A stretch of 64,000 bases of DNA, taken from positions 10,206 through 74,205 of the forward strand of contig JAQWBP010000001.1 of the NCBI GenBank assembly GCA_028706315.1, given 5' to 3'. Position 1 is the stretch's first letter. Each line of letters opens with the position of its first letter. The notes beneath the pieces were generated by a model, which was not told the origin of the DNA, searched no databases, and saw nothing but the letters and a program-made list of their open reading frames with translations. Positions 9,048-18,683 of this stretch are shown here, piece by piece. The DNA is from Syntrophomonadaceae bacterium (GTDB taxonomy: Bacteria; Bacillota; Syntrophomonadia; Syntrophomonadales; Syntrophomonadaceae). The position numbers and the translations under genes were made by a program.

Positions 9048-12000
9048 TTGTATTTAAAAAGACTGGAGATCAAGGGCTTTAAATCCTTTGCAGATAGCAC
9101 GGAAATATGCCTTAGACCCGGGATAAATATTATTGTCGGACCAAATGGATGCGGAAAAAGCAATATAGTCGATGCTATTCGCTGGGTTATTGGCGAAACT
9201 AACATTCGGCATCTCAGGGGACAGAAAAGTGAAGATGTTATTTTCAATGGTACTGACAGCAAAAAGGCGCTGGGCATGGCATATGTAGAGATTACTGTTG
9301 ACAACAGTGATCGCATATTACCAGTTGATTATAGTGAAGTTAACCTGGTACGCAAGATATTTCGTTCTGGTGAAAGCGAATTTTATTTAAACAAATCTAA
9401 AGTGAGACTTAAAGATATTACCCAACTATTTATGGGTACCGGGCTAGGTAAAAAAGGATATTCAATTATTAGTCAGGGCGAACTAGAACAAGTACTGAAT
9501 GGATCATCTCTGGATAGGCGGCTAATTCTGGAAGAAGCTTCAGGGATAATAAAATATCGCCAACAGCGGGATGATACTACCAAAAGAATCCAGGCTACTG
9601 GCAATGATTTAATCAGGCTAAATGATATTATTGTAGAACTGGAAAAACGCCAGATAGAAGTGCGTAACAAGGCATTAAAAGCTCAGCAGTATTTAAAAAT
9701 TGCTGGCGAATTGGGAGAACTGGAAAAAAAGGTCCTTCTCGCGGAAATCACCAGACAGGAAAAGGATCTGTTAAACAAAACTAGTCTTCTAGAGTCCAAA
9801 AGAGATGAACTTAATAAGCAAATTGGAGAGCTTAAATTACACGAAGTGCGGTTAAAAAATGAAGAAGAAAATCTACAAAATAACCATAAAAGAGTTAATG
9901 AACTAGTTAATACCAGACACGAATATGAGACCCAGATTGCGTCTATGAATAGCGAAATCAGGCTTTGTGAGGAGCGGGTAAAAGGGAACCTGGAGCGTAT
10001 AAAAACAGCTGAAAGTGATGAAAAAAAATATACTGATATGCTCAAAAAGCTGGAACAGGAACTTAAACATAATATTACCGATTTTGAGGAACAGGAAAGT
10101 AGATATACAGACTTGCTTAACTCCTTTGAAAAAGTAAATGTTTCAGTTAAAGAATTAGAGCATACTATAGAGAGTTGCCAGGTATCTTTTGAAGATAAAA
10201 AAGGCGGGGTTTTCGAACAGATAAAATATGAAAGTGAAATAAAAGACGTTATACTCAAAAAAGATGAACAATTAAAAAAAGCCGAAGAAAAAAAAGAAAG
10301 ATTAAGTATACATATTGAAGCAATCAGAGAGGAATATAGCCAGCAGATTAAACAATGTAGAGAAATCGAAAAGCTTAATCAGGTTACTGAACAGGAAATA
10401 ATAAAAAACGAAGCACTACTCACCCAACTAAATGACCAAAAAACGGCATTACTAACTTCCTTAAAGACTTTTGAAGATAAAAATAAGGATTTAAATGATA
10501 AATATATACAGATAAAAACTAAACTTAGTTCTATCCAGGACATGCAGAAAAATATGGTAGGATATTCCCATGGAGTTAAGTCTATTCTGGGTATGGCCAG
10601 GAAGGGCAGGCTTCACGGTATCATGGGGCTAATGGGAGAAATAATAGATGTACCTAGTGGAATGGAGCTTGCCATAGATATTGCTGTAGGAAAAGCACTG
10701 GAAAATGTTGTGACTCAGACGGTTGAACAGGCCCGGCATGCTATCGAATATTTAAAATCGGGCCGACTGGGACGGGTGACTTTTTTACCTCTGGATATAC
10801 TCAAGGTGCAAACGACCCCTCGGGATGTTATACAAAAGGTGGGGCAGATAGATGGTGTTCTGGGTATAGGTGCAAAGCTTATAAATTACGACCAGAGGTT
10901 TACAAAAGCTGTAGAATACCTTTTAGGGCGAGTATTAGTAGTTGAGGATATGGAAAAAGGTATCCAGGTCTTTAAACTGATAAAGTACCCCTTCCGTATA
11001 GTAACCCTGGATGGAGAATTAATAAATGTTAGTGGTGCATTAACTGGTGGGCAGAAAGTATCTTATCAATCTAGTCCACTACAGCGCAGAGGTGAAGAAA
11101 AAAAGCTGTGCGAGATGCAGCATAAGTACGAGATAGCCATTGATAAAAATAGTAAAGAAACAGAAAACCTCCATGCTGAGTTAACCAAAATTGAGGAGAA
11201 TATAACGCAATGCCGGGAAAAACTTATGGAATCCAGGTTTGCATATGATATGCAGGCTAAACAAATAGAAACGATCAGAAATGAGGTAACTAATCGGCAA
11301 AAAGATAGGGATGAAAACCTGCAGCAGATATTAAGACTGAACGCCGAAATAGAAGAATTAGAGTTAGATATTGCCGAATTAAATCGCCAACAAAGGGAAA
11401 TGCAGAAGGATAATGAAGTGCTCAATGAAGAGTTAAACGGGCTTAAGGAAAAGATAGATGCTCAAAAACATGAGTATGCTCTACAAAATGAAAGGCGTCA
11501 CTCTTATAAAGAACAGTTGGATATAAAAAAGAGAGAACTGGATAGCATTAAAAAGAATGCAACTCAATTTGAACAGGTCAGAAATTCCTATCAGCAGTCC
11601 CAACAGGATGCGCAAAAGCTTAATTCAAGGCTGCAGAATGAAATTAATGTACAAAACAGCCGGGTGCAGGCTATTAATAATATAATAACTACTAAGGGCG
11701 ACGAACTTAAAATAACAAAAAGTGACATTATTGCTTTGCAGGAAAAGCAACGGCTGCATAAAGAAAACATTGAACGAATAAGCGAGGAGCTAATCCCGAT
11801 TAGGGGAAGTATCTCCGGGCTAGAAAATAATATAAGAAATATGGAAATAGCTATTGCCCGGACTGAAACTGAACTGGAAGGATTTAAAGCTAAATGGTGG
11901 GAAAAGTTTAATTCCGATGTACCCCAGGTTGAGGGGGAACTTATTATCGGTGCTAAACTTCGAGATAAGAAAAAGACTATTGCAATACTGCAGGGACAGA

Positions 12001-12623
12001 TTGAAGAAATAGGTTCTGTTGATATTAATTCTATTAACGAATATGAGGAGATTACCGAACGTTTTAATTTTATCAGTAAACAGTATGAAGACCTTATCCA
12101 GGCCAAAAATTCTCTGGAGGTGCTGCTGGGAGAAACGGAAAAGTTAATGTATAAAGATTTTACCCATTTTTTCCTGCTGGCGAGCGAAAGTTTCAAAAAG
12201 ACATTTAGAGAAATGTTTGGCGGTGGTGAAGCTTGTCTGAAACTGGAATCAGGGGAAAACCGTCTGGAGACAGGAGTAGATTTTGAAGTTAAAATGCCAG
12301 GCAAAAAAGCGCAGTTATTAAACTTGTTATCCGGCGGAGAAAGGGCATTAACCTGTATTGCATTTATATTTTCATTACTACAGCTAAAACCAGCCCCGTT
12401 TTGTTTGCTGGATGAAATCGATGCTGCTCTTGATGAAACAAATCTGATCAGATTATCAAAATTTTTAAGCGCAATGTCTGGTAATATCCAGTATATTGTA
12501 ATAACGCATAGGCAGACAACTATAGAGACAGGGGATCATATTTATGGCATTACCATGCCGGAAAAAGGCGTTTCATCAGTATTAACGATTAATCTGGCCG
12601 AAGCGGAAAATATGGCAGGGTAA
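9048..12623 (+). CDS. smc: Chromosome segregation ATPase SMC
   Basis: A full-length 1191-residue SMC. Walker A (GPNGCGKS) is at residues 31-38, long coiled coils run from about 165 to 500 and 660 to 1010, a hinge lies around 500-650, and the C-terminal head carries the signature LSGGERALT near 1094 and the Walker B LLDEIDAALDE near 1120. It forms the condensin-like complex with ScpA and ScpB that loads at parS sites. The start is TTG 9048 after GGAGGGAGG. It precedes ftsY by 24 bp, the usual Firmicute pairing. Confidence 0.98.
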   Translation: MYLKRLEIKGFKSFADSTEICLRPGINIIVGPNGCGKSNIVDAIRWVIGETNIRHLRGQKSEDVIFNGTDSKKALGMAYVEITVDNSDRILPVDYSEVNLVRKIFRSGESEFYLNKSKVRLKDITQLFMGTGLGKKGYSIISQGELEQVLNGSSLDRRLILEEASGIIKYRQQRDDTTKRIQATGNDLIRLNDIIVELEKRQIEVRNKALKAQQYLKIAGELGELEKKVLLAEITRQEKDLLNKTSLLESKRDELNKQIGELKLHEVRLKNEEENLQNNHKRVNELVNTRHEYETQIASMNSEIRLCEERVKGNLERIKTAESDEKKYTDMLKKLEQELKHNITDFEEQESRYTDLLNSFEKVNVSVKELEHTIESCQVSFEDKKGGVFEQIKYESEIKDVILKKDEQLKKAEEKKERLSIHIEAIREEYSQQIKQCREIEKLNQVTEQEIIKNEALLTQLNDQKTALLTSLKTFEDKNKDLNDKYIQIKTKLSSIQDMQKNMVGYSHGVKSILGMARKGRLHGIMGLMGEIIDVPSGMELAIDIAVGKALENVVTQTVEQARHAIEYLKSGRLGRVTFLPLDILKVQTTPRDVIQKVGQIDGVLGIGAKLINYDQRFTKAVEYLLGRVLVVEDMEKGIQVFKLIKYPFRIVTLDGELINVSGALTGGQKVSYQSSPLQRRGEEKKLCEMQHKYEIAIDKNSKETENLHAELTKIEENITQCREKLMESRFAYDMQAKQIETIRNEVTNRQKDRDENLQQILRLNAEIEELELDIAELNRQQREMQKDNEVLNEELNGLKEKIDAQKHEYALQNERRHSYKEQLDIKKRELDSIKKNATQFEQVRNSYQQSQQDAQKLNSRLQNEINVQNSRVQAINNIITTKGDELKITKSDIIALQEKQRLHKENIERISEELIPIRGSISGLENNIRNMEIAIARTETELEGFKAKWWEKFNSDVPQVEGELIIGAKLRDKKKTIAILQGQIEEIGSVDINSINEYEEITERFNFISKQYEDLIQAKNSLEVLLGETEKLMYKDFTHFFLLASESFKKTFREMFGGGEACLKLESGENRLETGVDFEVKMPGKKAQLLNLLSGGERALTCIAFIFSLLQLKPAPFCLLDEIDAALDETNLIRLSKFLSAMSGNIQYIVITHRQTTIETGDHIYGITMPEKGVSSVLTINLAEAENMAG

Positions 12624-12647
12624 AAAAATACTTTAGGTGGGATTTTA

Positions 12648-13760
12648 ATGGCTATTTTTGATAAATTTAAGAAACGTAAAAAAGATAAAAATGAAAAACA
12701 GGAAGAACTATCTGATATTGAGGAACAAGAGGTAGAAAAGGTAGAAAATAGTGACGAGCAAGATATAAGTGCTGCTAGTACTGCTGATACTGCAGAAATA
12801 AAAGCTGACCAGGATGATGATCTTGCTCAAAGCGAAAAGAATAAAAAAAGTTTTTTTGATAAGTTTAAACAGGGGCTGGCCAGAACCCGGCAAAATATTA
12901 ATGAAAAATTAGAAGTATTAATTAAAAGTAATCGCAAGTTAGACGAAGATTTTTGGGAAGAACTTGAGGAAATACTTATTCAAGCCGATGTTGGAGTTAA
13001 TACTTCCGTAGAATTAGTAAAAAATATCAGGAGTAGTGCTAAAAAACAAAAAATTACTGATTCAAGTGAAGTTATGGGCTTGATCAAGGCAGAAGTAAAA
13101 AATCTGCTTGGTTCCGAGTATATACCTTTAAATATAACTGATGCCAGGCCTTGTATTTTCCTGGTGGTCGGGGTTAATGGAGGCGGCAAAACAACTTCTA
13201 TTGCCAAACTGGCCTACAGGCTGAAGAGCGAAAACCACAAAGTACTTCTGGCGGCTGCCGACACCTTTAGAGCAGCAGCTATTGATCAACTTCAGATCTG
13301 GGCGGATAGGATTGGTGTGGAGTTAATAAAGCACCAGGAAGGTTCAGATCCGGGTGCAGTTGTATTTGACGCCATTAGTGCTGCCCGGGCTCGTAAAGCT
13401 GATATTCTTATTGTTGACACTGCAGGGAGACTACAGAATAAAACTAACTTAATGAAAGAACTGGGGAAAGTTAAAAAGGTAATAGAAAAAGAATTTGAAG
13501 GTGCCCCCCATGAAGTTCTGCTAGTTCTTGATGCTACGACTGGTCAAAATGCTATTAGCCAGGCAAAAGTTTTCCGGGAAGCTACCGGAGTAACCGGCAT
13601 AATACTTACTAAGCTGGATGGGACAGCCAAAGGAGGCATAGTCCTGGCCGTAGGTCAGGAATTGGAGATACCAGTTAAACTAGTTGGCATCGGAGAAGGC
13701 CTGGAAGATTTACGTGATTTTTCGCCGGAGATATTTGCTGAAGCTCTGTTTGAGAAATAA
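12648..13760 (+). CDS. ftsY: Signal recognition particle receptor FtsY
   Basis: The 370-residue SRP receptor GTPase has a charged, low-complexity A domain (residues 1-65, rich in Lys, Glu and Asp), then the NG domain with P-loop GVNGGGKTT near residue 175, DTAGR and TKLDG. It pairs with Ffh to deliver nascent membrane proteins. The usual downstream ylxM-ffh genes are replaced here by the nucleoside salvage operon. Confidence 0.97.
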   Translation: MAIFDKFKKRKKDKNEKQEELSDIEEQEVEKVENSDEQDISAASTADTAEIKADQDDDLAQSEKNKKSFFDKFKQGLARTRQNINEKLEVLIKSNRKLDEDFWEELEEILIQADVGVNTSVELVKNIRSSAKKQKITDSSEVMGLIKAEVKNLLGSEYIPLNITDARPCIFLVVGVNGGGKTTSIAKLAYRLKSENHKVLLAAADTFRAAAIDQLQIWADRIGVELIKHQEGSDPGAVVFDAISAARARKADILIVDTAGRLQNKTNLMKELGKVKKVIEKEFEGAPHEVLLVLDATTGQNAISQAKVFREATGVTGIILTKLDGTAKGGIVLAVGQELEIPVKLVGIGEGLEDLRDFSPEIFAEALFEK

Positions 13761-13798
13761 CTAAAGTTATTGCTAAAAGATAGAGGAGGAGATTAAGG

Positions 13799-14590
13799 TT
13801 GGTAACAACAGCTATAATTGGAGGCACAGGAGTTTATGATCCTCGTTTACTCGATGACATCCAAACAATTACAGTTGAAACGGAGTATGGGGATGTTAAG
13901 GTATTAACTGGGAAATATAATAATACTGAACTTGCATTTATACCACGCCATGGGGAGAAACATAGTGTCCCCCCCCATCTTATTAATTATCGGGCTAATA
14001 TTATGGCCCTAAAAAGGCTGGGTGTACAGAATATCCTGGCTACAGCAGCGGTAGGCTCACTACATTACGATTTTAAACCAGGTGAATTTGTACTGGCAGA
14101 CCAATTCCTTGATTTTACTAAGAAACGCGTGACTACTTTTTATGAAGGTGGAGAGGTTGGAGTTATTCACTGCGATATGACAGTTCCTTATTGTCCTGAT
14201 CTCCGTCAGGCACTAATTAAAGCTGGGGAGGAAAAAGGTTTACCTGTGCATAATGGCGGCGCTTATGTATGTACAGAAGGGCCGAGATTTGAAACAGCAG
14301 CAGAAATAGCTATGTTTAAACAGCTCGGGGGACATGTAATCGGAATGACAAGTGTACCGGAAGTTTGTCTGGCCCGTGAGCTGGGGATATGTTATGCCAA
14401 CATTTCCATAGTAACTAACTATGCCGCAGGAATTTCTCCTGGAATACTTACTCACAGCGAGGTATTAGACGTGATGAGCAAGAGTATCGAAAATGTCAGA
14501 TATATGCTTATGGAAAGCATAAAGTACATTACCGACAGCAAAAGTTGTGATTGCCGAAAAATTCTGAATGTAACAGGAGTTTTAAGATGA
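13799..14590 (+). CDS. MTA/MTI phosphorylase family; probable 6-oxopurine specificity
   Basis: A 263-residue member of the trimeric PNP/MTAP family, starting MVTTAIIGGTGVYDP with the phosphate-binding GGTG and RHG motifs. It splits a 5'-modified nucleoside with phosphate into free base and ribose-1-phosphate derivative. In adenine-specific MTAP (human Asp220, Asp222) the base-recognition loop reads TDYD. Here it reads TNYA (residues 206-209, codon AAC at 14417), the type I associate with hypoxanthine-specific enzymes such as methylthioinosine phosphorylase. That fits the deaminase encoded three genes downstream. The start is TTG 13799 after AGAGGAGGAG; the stop overlaps mtnA as ATGA. Family assignment is firm; base specificity is inferred. 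Confidence 0.88.
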   Translation: MVTTAIIGGTGVYDPRLLDDIQTITVETEYGDVKVLTGKYNNTELAFIPRHGEKHSVPPHLINYRANIMALKRLGVQNILATAAVGSLHYDFKPGEFVLADQFLDFTKKRVTTFYEGGEVGVIHCDMTVPYCPDLRQALIKAGEEKGLPVHNGGAYVCTEGPRFETAAEIAMFKQLGGHVIGMTSVPEVCLARELGICYANISIVTNYAAGISPGILTHSEVLDVMSKSIENVRYMLMESIKYITDSKSCDCRKILNVTGVLR

Positions 14591-15648
14591 TCAAGACGGT
14601 TTACTTTGACAATAATGCCGTAGTAATACTTGACCAGAGCCAGTTACCAGAAAAAGTAGTTTATGAACGCTGTGAAACTCCGGAAAAAGTAGCAGATGCT
14701 ATCAGACTTTTGAAAGTTAGAGGAGCCCCCTTAATAGGTGTTACTGCAGCTTTCGGTCTGGCCATGGCAGTTAATACTTACCAAGGTGCTGCTAATCAGC
14801 TTGAACGTTATTTTAAAGATACTAGTAAACTATTAGCATCTACCCGTCCTACAGCAGTAAATCTATTTTGGGCCCTGGAAAGAATGGAACGAGTTTTTAA
14901 CCAATTTTTCAAAATAAATCCAGATAACATAGGGGTGCTGCTTGTTCAGGAAGCGGAAAAAATGTATCAGGAAGATAATAAAATTAATGAAGCTATTGGT
15001 GAGCAGGGTCAGAAATTAATAAAGTCGGGGAGTCAAATCATGACTATTTGTAATGCTGGGGCTCTGGCTACCTGTGGCTATGGAACTGCTCTGGGAGTAA
15101 TCAGATCGGCGGCCAAAAAGAACTATGTTCACCGTGTATGGGCATGTGAGACTAGACCAGTTTTACAGGGAGCCCGTTTAACTGTCTGGGAACTTATGCA
15201 GGATAAAATACCCGTAACTTTGATTACCGACAACATGGCAGGTTATGTTATGGGAATGGGAAAGATAAATGCGGTCATAGCTGGAGCGGATAGAATAGCT
15301 GCTAATGGTGATACAGCTAACAAAATAGGAACTTATTCCTTGGCAGTCTTAGCTAGATACCATAACATACCTTTTTATATAGCTGCCCCTTTATCAACTA
15401 TTGATCGGAGTCTGGCTTTAGGGGAAGAGATACCAATTGAAGAACGTGATCAGGATGAAGTCCGCCAATTTAGAGGCAACTATTTAACTGTGGCCGATGC
15501 TGATGTATTTAATCCCGCTTTTGATGTTACTCCTAATGAATTAATCAGTGGAATTATCACTGAAAAAGGAGTTATCGAAAAGCCATTTGCGGAAGGAATA
15601 AAGTTAATATTTACAGAAAGGAATCGCCAAGATGAAATATCTAGCTGA
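14587..15648 (+). CDS. mtnA: Methylthioribose-1-phosphate isomerase
   Basis: A 353-residue aldose-ketose isomerase of the eIF2B-like family, with the catalytic-cysteine motif CNAG at residue 155 and the catalytic-aspartate region GADRIAANGDTANKIGT. It turns 5-methylthioribose-1-phosphate (or 5-deoxyribose-1-phosphate) into the ribulose form. The correct start is ATG 14587, overlapping the previous stop and preceded by AGGAG; an upstream in-frame ATG (14551) lies inside the phosphorylase gene. Its end overlaps the aldolase gene by 17 bases, so the three genes are tightly coupled. Confidence 0.95.
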   Translation: MIKTVYFDNNAVVILDQSQLPEKVVYERCETPEKVADAIRLLKVRGAPLIGVTAAFGLAMAVNTYQGAANQLERYFKDTSKLLASTRPTAVNLFWALERMERVFNQFFKINPDNIGVLLVQEAEKMYQEDNKINEAIGEQGQKLIKSGSQIMTICNAGALATCGYGTALGVIRSAAKKNYVHRVWACETRPVLQGARLTVWELMQDKIPVTLITDNMAGYVMGMGKINAVIAGADRIAANGDTANKIGTYSLAVLARYHNIPFYIAAPLSTIDRSLALGEEIPIEERDQDEVRQFRGNYLTVADADVFNPAFDVTPNELISGIITEKGVIEKPFAEGIKLIFTERNRQDEISS

Positions 15649-16285
15649 ACGTAATGAAGTTTTACAGACTGCCCAGGAAATTTCAGCGGCCAGGCTGGTT
15701 AATGGGACCTGGGGAAATGTTAGTAGAAGAGTTGATGAACAACCCTTAATGGTAATAACACCAAGTGGCATGGATTATAACACCATGACTTTAGAAGATA
15801 TGGCCTTAATTGATTTTGATTTTAATCTAGTCGAAGGTGAGTATAAACCTTCTTCAGAAACTCCCCTACACCTGGCAATCTATAAAAACCGTTCCGACAT
15901 AGGTGCTATTGTTCATGTGCATAGCCCGTGGGCGACTGCCTTTGCTGTTGCACACCAGGACATACCGGTAATACTGGAGGAAACTGCTCAGGTAATTGGA
16001 CATCCGGTTAAGGTTGCTAGTTATGCCCGGTGTGGGTCTAGTGAACTTGCCACTAATGTTATTAATAATTTGGGAAAGCATGATAAAGCCCTCCTGCTGG
16101 CCAATCATGGTTTACTGGGAATGGGCAAAAATACTGCCGATGCGTTAAGAGTTTGTTATATAGCGGAAAAGACTGCTATGATTGCTAGTTATGCCACTAT
16201 GCTGGGTGCAGTTAATACGCTAAATCCCGAAGATATTAAGGTTTTAAGCGAGGAATTTAAATATTACGGGCAGAAGAAAAAATAA
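15632..16285 (+). CDS. Class II aldolase, probable methylthioribulose-1-phosphate aldolase
   Basis: A 217-residue zinc-dependent class II (fuculose-phosphate type) aldolase/adducin-domain protein, with GTWGNVS near residue 26, TPSG, SSETPLH, the zinc ligands HVH, and a later ANHGL histidine. Related sequences include the MtnB dehydratase and L-fuculose-1-phosphate aldolases. No mtnW, mtnX, mtnD or other methionine-recycling gene follows, so the likelier reaction is cleavage of methylthioribulose-1-phosphate or deoxyribulose-1-phosphate to DHAP plus an aldehyde, as in the DHAP shunt. The pathway role comes from context and is not proven; MtnB-type dehydration is the alternative. Confidence 0.82.
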   Translation: MKYLAERNEVLQTAQEISAARLVNGTWGNVSRRVDEQPLMVITPSGMDYNTMTLEDMALIDFDFNLVEGEYKPSSETPLHLAIYKNRSDIGAIVHVHSPWATAFAVAHQDIPVILEETAQVIGHPVKVASYARCGSSELATNVINNLGKHDKALLLANHGLLGMGKNTADALRVCYIAEKTAMIASYATMLGAVNTLNPEDIKVLSEEFKYYGQKKK

Positions 16286-16305
16286 GCAGGAAGCGAGGTG
16301 TAAAC

Positions 16306-17595
16306 TTGAGCATACTTATTGATAACATAACTATTATTCCCGTTACGGGACCAAATTCCCTGATAGAAAAGGGGTATATCTTAATTGATGGTAATCTAAT
16401 CAAGGATATAGGGAAAGGAAAGGCTCCAGAAGGAGCTTATGACAAAGTAATTGATGGGACAAATAAAGTAGCACTCCCCGGTTTTGTAAATACTCATACT
16501 CATGCAGCTATGACCCTTTTAAGAGGATATGCAGACGATATGCCCTTAATGGAATGGTTGGAAACCAAAATTTGGCCACTGGAGGCAAAACTCACAGCTG
16601 AAGATATCTACTGGGGGAGCATGCTGGCTATAGTAGAAATGATTAAATCAGGCACGACCGCTTTTGCAGATATGTATTTCTTTATGGATGAAGTAGCTAG
16701 AGCAGTTTCTGAATCAGGGATTAGAGGCATATTATCCCGAGGAATGATCGGGGTAGGGCCTGAGAATGAAAGGGCTTTAGACGAAAGTGCGGTATTATAC
16801 ACAAGATGGCATAATCAAGCTGATGGACGAATTAAGTGTATGCTGGGGCCACATGCACCTTACACCTGCCCACCGGAATATCTTAAGCGGGTTATTAACC
16901 TGGCTGGTGAACTTGGCATTGGTATACATATCCATCTGGCTGAGACTCGGGGAGAGTTTGAAGATATCCAGAAACAATACGGCAAGACCCCGGTACAATT
17001 AATGCAGGATACTGGTCTTTTTACTCAACCTACTCTGGCGGCTCATTGTGTACATCTGACTAGTGAAGATATTGATATATTAGCTGCTAATAACGTCGGG
17101 GTTGCCCATAATCCTGAAAGTAACATGAAATTAGCTAGTGGCATAGCACCTGTTCCGGAAATGCTTCAAAAAGGTATTCCGGTAGCTCTCGGTACTGATG
17201 GTGCTTCCAGCAATAATAATCTGGACATGCTCCAAGAAATGCGGACTTGTGCGCTACTGCATAAGGTAAATACTATGAATCCTACGGTACTACCAGCATA
17301 CCAGGCATTAGAAATGGCTACCATAAACGGGGCCAAAGCTTTAGGGTTGGATAACGAGCTTGGTCAGCTAAAAGCTGGATTAAAAGCTGATATGATTATT
17401 ATGAACCTGGATCAGCCCCACATGATTCCTCGCTATGATATCCTGGCTAACATTGTTTATTCAGGTCAAGCTAGCGATGTAGATACAGTAATAATTGATG
17501 GTAAAATAATAATGGAAAACAGAGGAATAAAAGTCTTTAATGAAGAAGAAGTTTTGGAACAAGCAGAAAAGACAGCTAGGCGTTTGATAATGTAG
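16306..17595 (+). CDS. mtaD: 5'-Methylthioadenosine/S-adenosylhomocysteine deaminase
   Basis: A 429-residue amidohydrolase of the MtaD/SAH-deaminase family. Metal-binding motifs run in order: HTHAAMTLLRG, HIHLAETRGE, AAHCVHLT and GTDGASSNNNLDM. It deaminates MTA, SAH and often 5'-deoxyadenosine to the inosine forms. The start is TTG 16306 with GAGGTG five bases before it. In the same operon is a phosphorylase whose specificity loop suggests a 6-oxopurine substrate, so the two would work in sequence. Homologues are sometimes mislabelled as TrzA/AtzA chlorohydrolases. Confidence 0.92.
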   Translation: MSILIDNITIIPVTGPNSLIEKGYILIDGNLIKDIGKGKAPEGAYDKVIDGTNKVALPGFVNTHTHAAMTLLRGYADDMPLMEWLETKIWPLEAKLTAEDIYWGSMLAIVEMIKSGTTAFADMYFFMDEVARAVSESGIRGILSRGMIGVGPENERALDESAVLYTRWHNQADGRIKCMLGPHAPYTCPPEYLKRVINLAGELGIGIHIHLAETRGEFEDIQKQYGKTPVQLMQDTGLFTQPTLAAHCVHLTSEDIDILAANNVGVAHNPESNMKLASGIAPVPEMLQKGIPVALGTDGASSNNNLDMLQEMRTCALLHKVNTMNPTVLPAYQALEMATINGAKALGLDNELGQLKAGLKADMIIMNLDQPHMIPRYDILANIVYSGQASDVDTVIIDGKIIMENRGIKVFNEEEVLEQAEKTARRLIM

Positions 17596-17640
17596 TTGTG
17601 CTTTAGGATAGAATTATTATGAATATAAGAGGTGCATGAA

Positions 17641-18135
17641 TTGGTACCAATAGTATCAATGGTGGGACGACACAATTCAGGTAAGACTACGCTGCTTACA
17701 CAAGTTATTCCTTATTTGAAAAGAGCAGGGTGTAAAACTGCAGTAATAAAACATGCGGCCCACGGGCTTAATATAGAAAATCGCAGTGATTCAGATCGGC
17801 TATATAATTCTGGAGCAGATCTCGTATATGCATCTTCTCCTGGTATGTCGTTAGTATACCGCAGGTATGACCATGAAGAAGAACTGGAAACTATTTATTC
17901 TCAGGTTTCCCCGGATTATGACCTAGTAATATGTGAAGGATTTAAGAAAGCAGCTGTCCCGAAAGTAGAAGTACTTAGAGCAGAAATTTCTACTAAGCCA
18001 ATGGACCTGGAAAATGTCATTGCCCGGGTAGCTGATTTTAACTGTGGAGGAGATCTCCCCACCTTTCTTCTTAACCAGCATGAGGAAGTAGCTAGATTTA
18101 TTATTAGCACTTTTAAACCAGAAGATTTATACTAA
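17641..18135 (+). CDS. mobB: Molybdopterin-guanine dinucleotide biosynthesis protein MobB
   Basis: A 164-residue P-loop GTPase with GRHNSGKTT near the N-terminus, matching MobB, which assists guanylylation of molybdenum or tungsten pterin. A GTG at 17632 overlaps the ribosome binding site AAGAGGTG (17627-17634), so TTG 17641, six bases after it, is the likelier start. It sits at the 3' end of the salvage operon and at the edge of the cofactor and formate dehydrogenase island. FDHs of the types encoded downstream carry bis-MGD, so MobB plausibly serves them. Confidence 0.88.
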   Translation: MVPIVSMVGRHNSGKTTLLTQVIPYLKRAGCKTAVIKHAAHGLNIENRSDSDRLYNSGADLVYASSPGMSLVYRRYDHEEELETIYSQVSPDYDLVICEGFKKAAVPKVEVLRAEISTKPMDLENVIARVADFNCGGDLPTFLLNQHEEVARFIISTFKPEDLY

Positions 18136-18141
18136 AAATAG

Positions 18142-18180
18142 ATGGGGTATTAGTTGAAATAACTAATACCCCATTTTTAT
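18142..18180 (+). terminator. Terminator after mobB
   Basis: ATGGGGTATTAGTT (18142-18155) pairs perfectly with AACTAATACCCCAT (18161-18174), with a GAAAT loop and a TTTTT tail. This strong intrinsic terminator closes the mtnP-like to mobB operon. Confidence 0.93.
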
Positions 18181-18204
18181 ATTTTGCTATCTAAAAGTAA
18201 ATGT

Positions 18205-18385
18205 ATTACTCGATAGCTGGCAAAGACCCTACAACCCTTCCTGAGGCCTTTGCCACCTTTACGGGTACAAACCCTAGTAGTCCGAGTATTATGCGATTGC
18301 TGAGCGTACCCAGGACCTTACCGAGCTCTTTAATGTACGGGACGGGGAAACCTGGAAGAATACCAATTTTCCTCTTTTGATCCAG
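18205..18385 (+). pseudogene. Frameshifted C-terminal remnant of an aldehyde:ferredoxin oxidoreductase
   Basis: A GC-richer island in an otherwise AT-rich gap reads in one frame as KDPTTLPEAFATFTGTNPSS and, after a shift, in another as AERTQDLTELFNVRDGETW. AOR-family tungsten enzymes end with a segment of the form AVTGWD...GERI.NLERLFNVREG, so the two frames together recover both halves of that signature in the right order. Stops and the frame change show it is dead. No N-terminal part is visible upstream. Its place beside mobB and the FDH genes fits a lost W/Mo enzyme. The match is by eye only. Confidence 0.5.
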
Positions 18386-18683
18386 TCTAAACTATTTGAA
18401 GTTTGTAAGATCGCCCCATATAATAAGCATATAGAAAGTTTCTATATAAAAGATAAAAATATATTGCACCAAACGCCCTGCTATTTTGGTTGCTAGTGAT
18501 TATAATAATCTTGTGTAATAGTATGCAAATGAAAGATTTCACAAGAAAAATGGATTAAGGCTAGTGTATTACTGCCCAAAATAAAAGGATAAATATTTAT
18601 ATATGGCATAAGAGAATATTATAGAGGACATAAATATAAAGGATGCTGGCGTATAAATATTGAATATTATATCTGGTGGAGTA

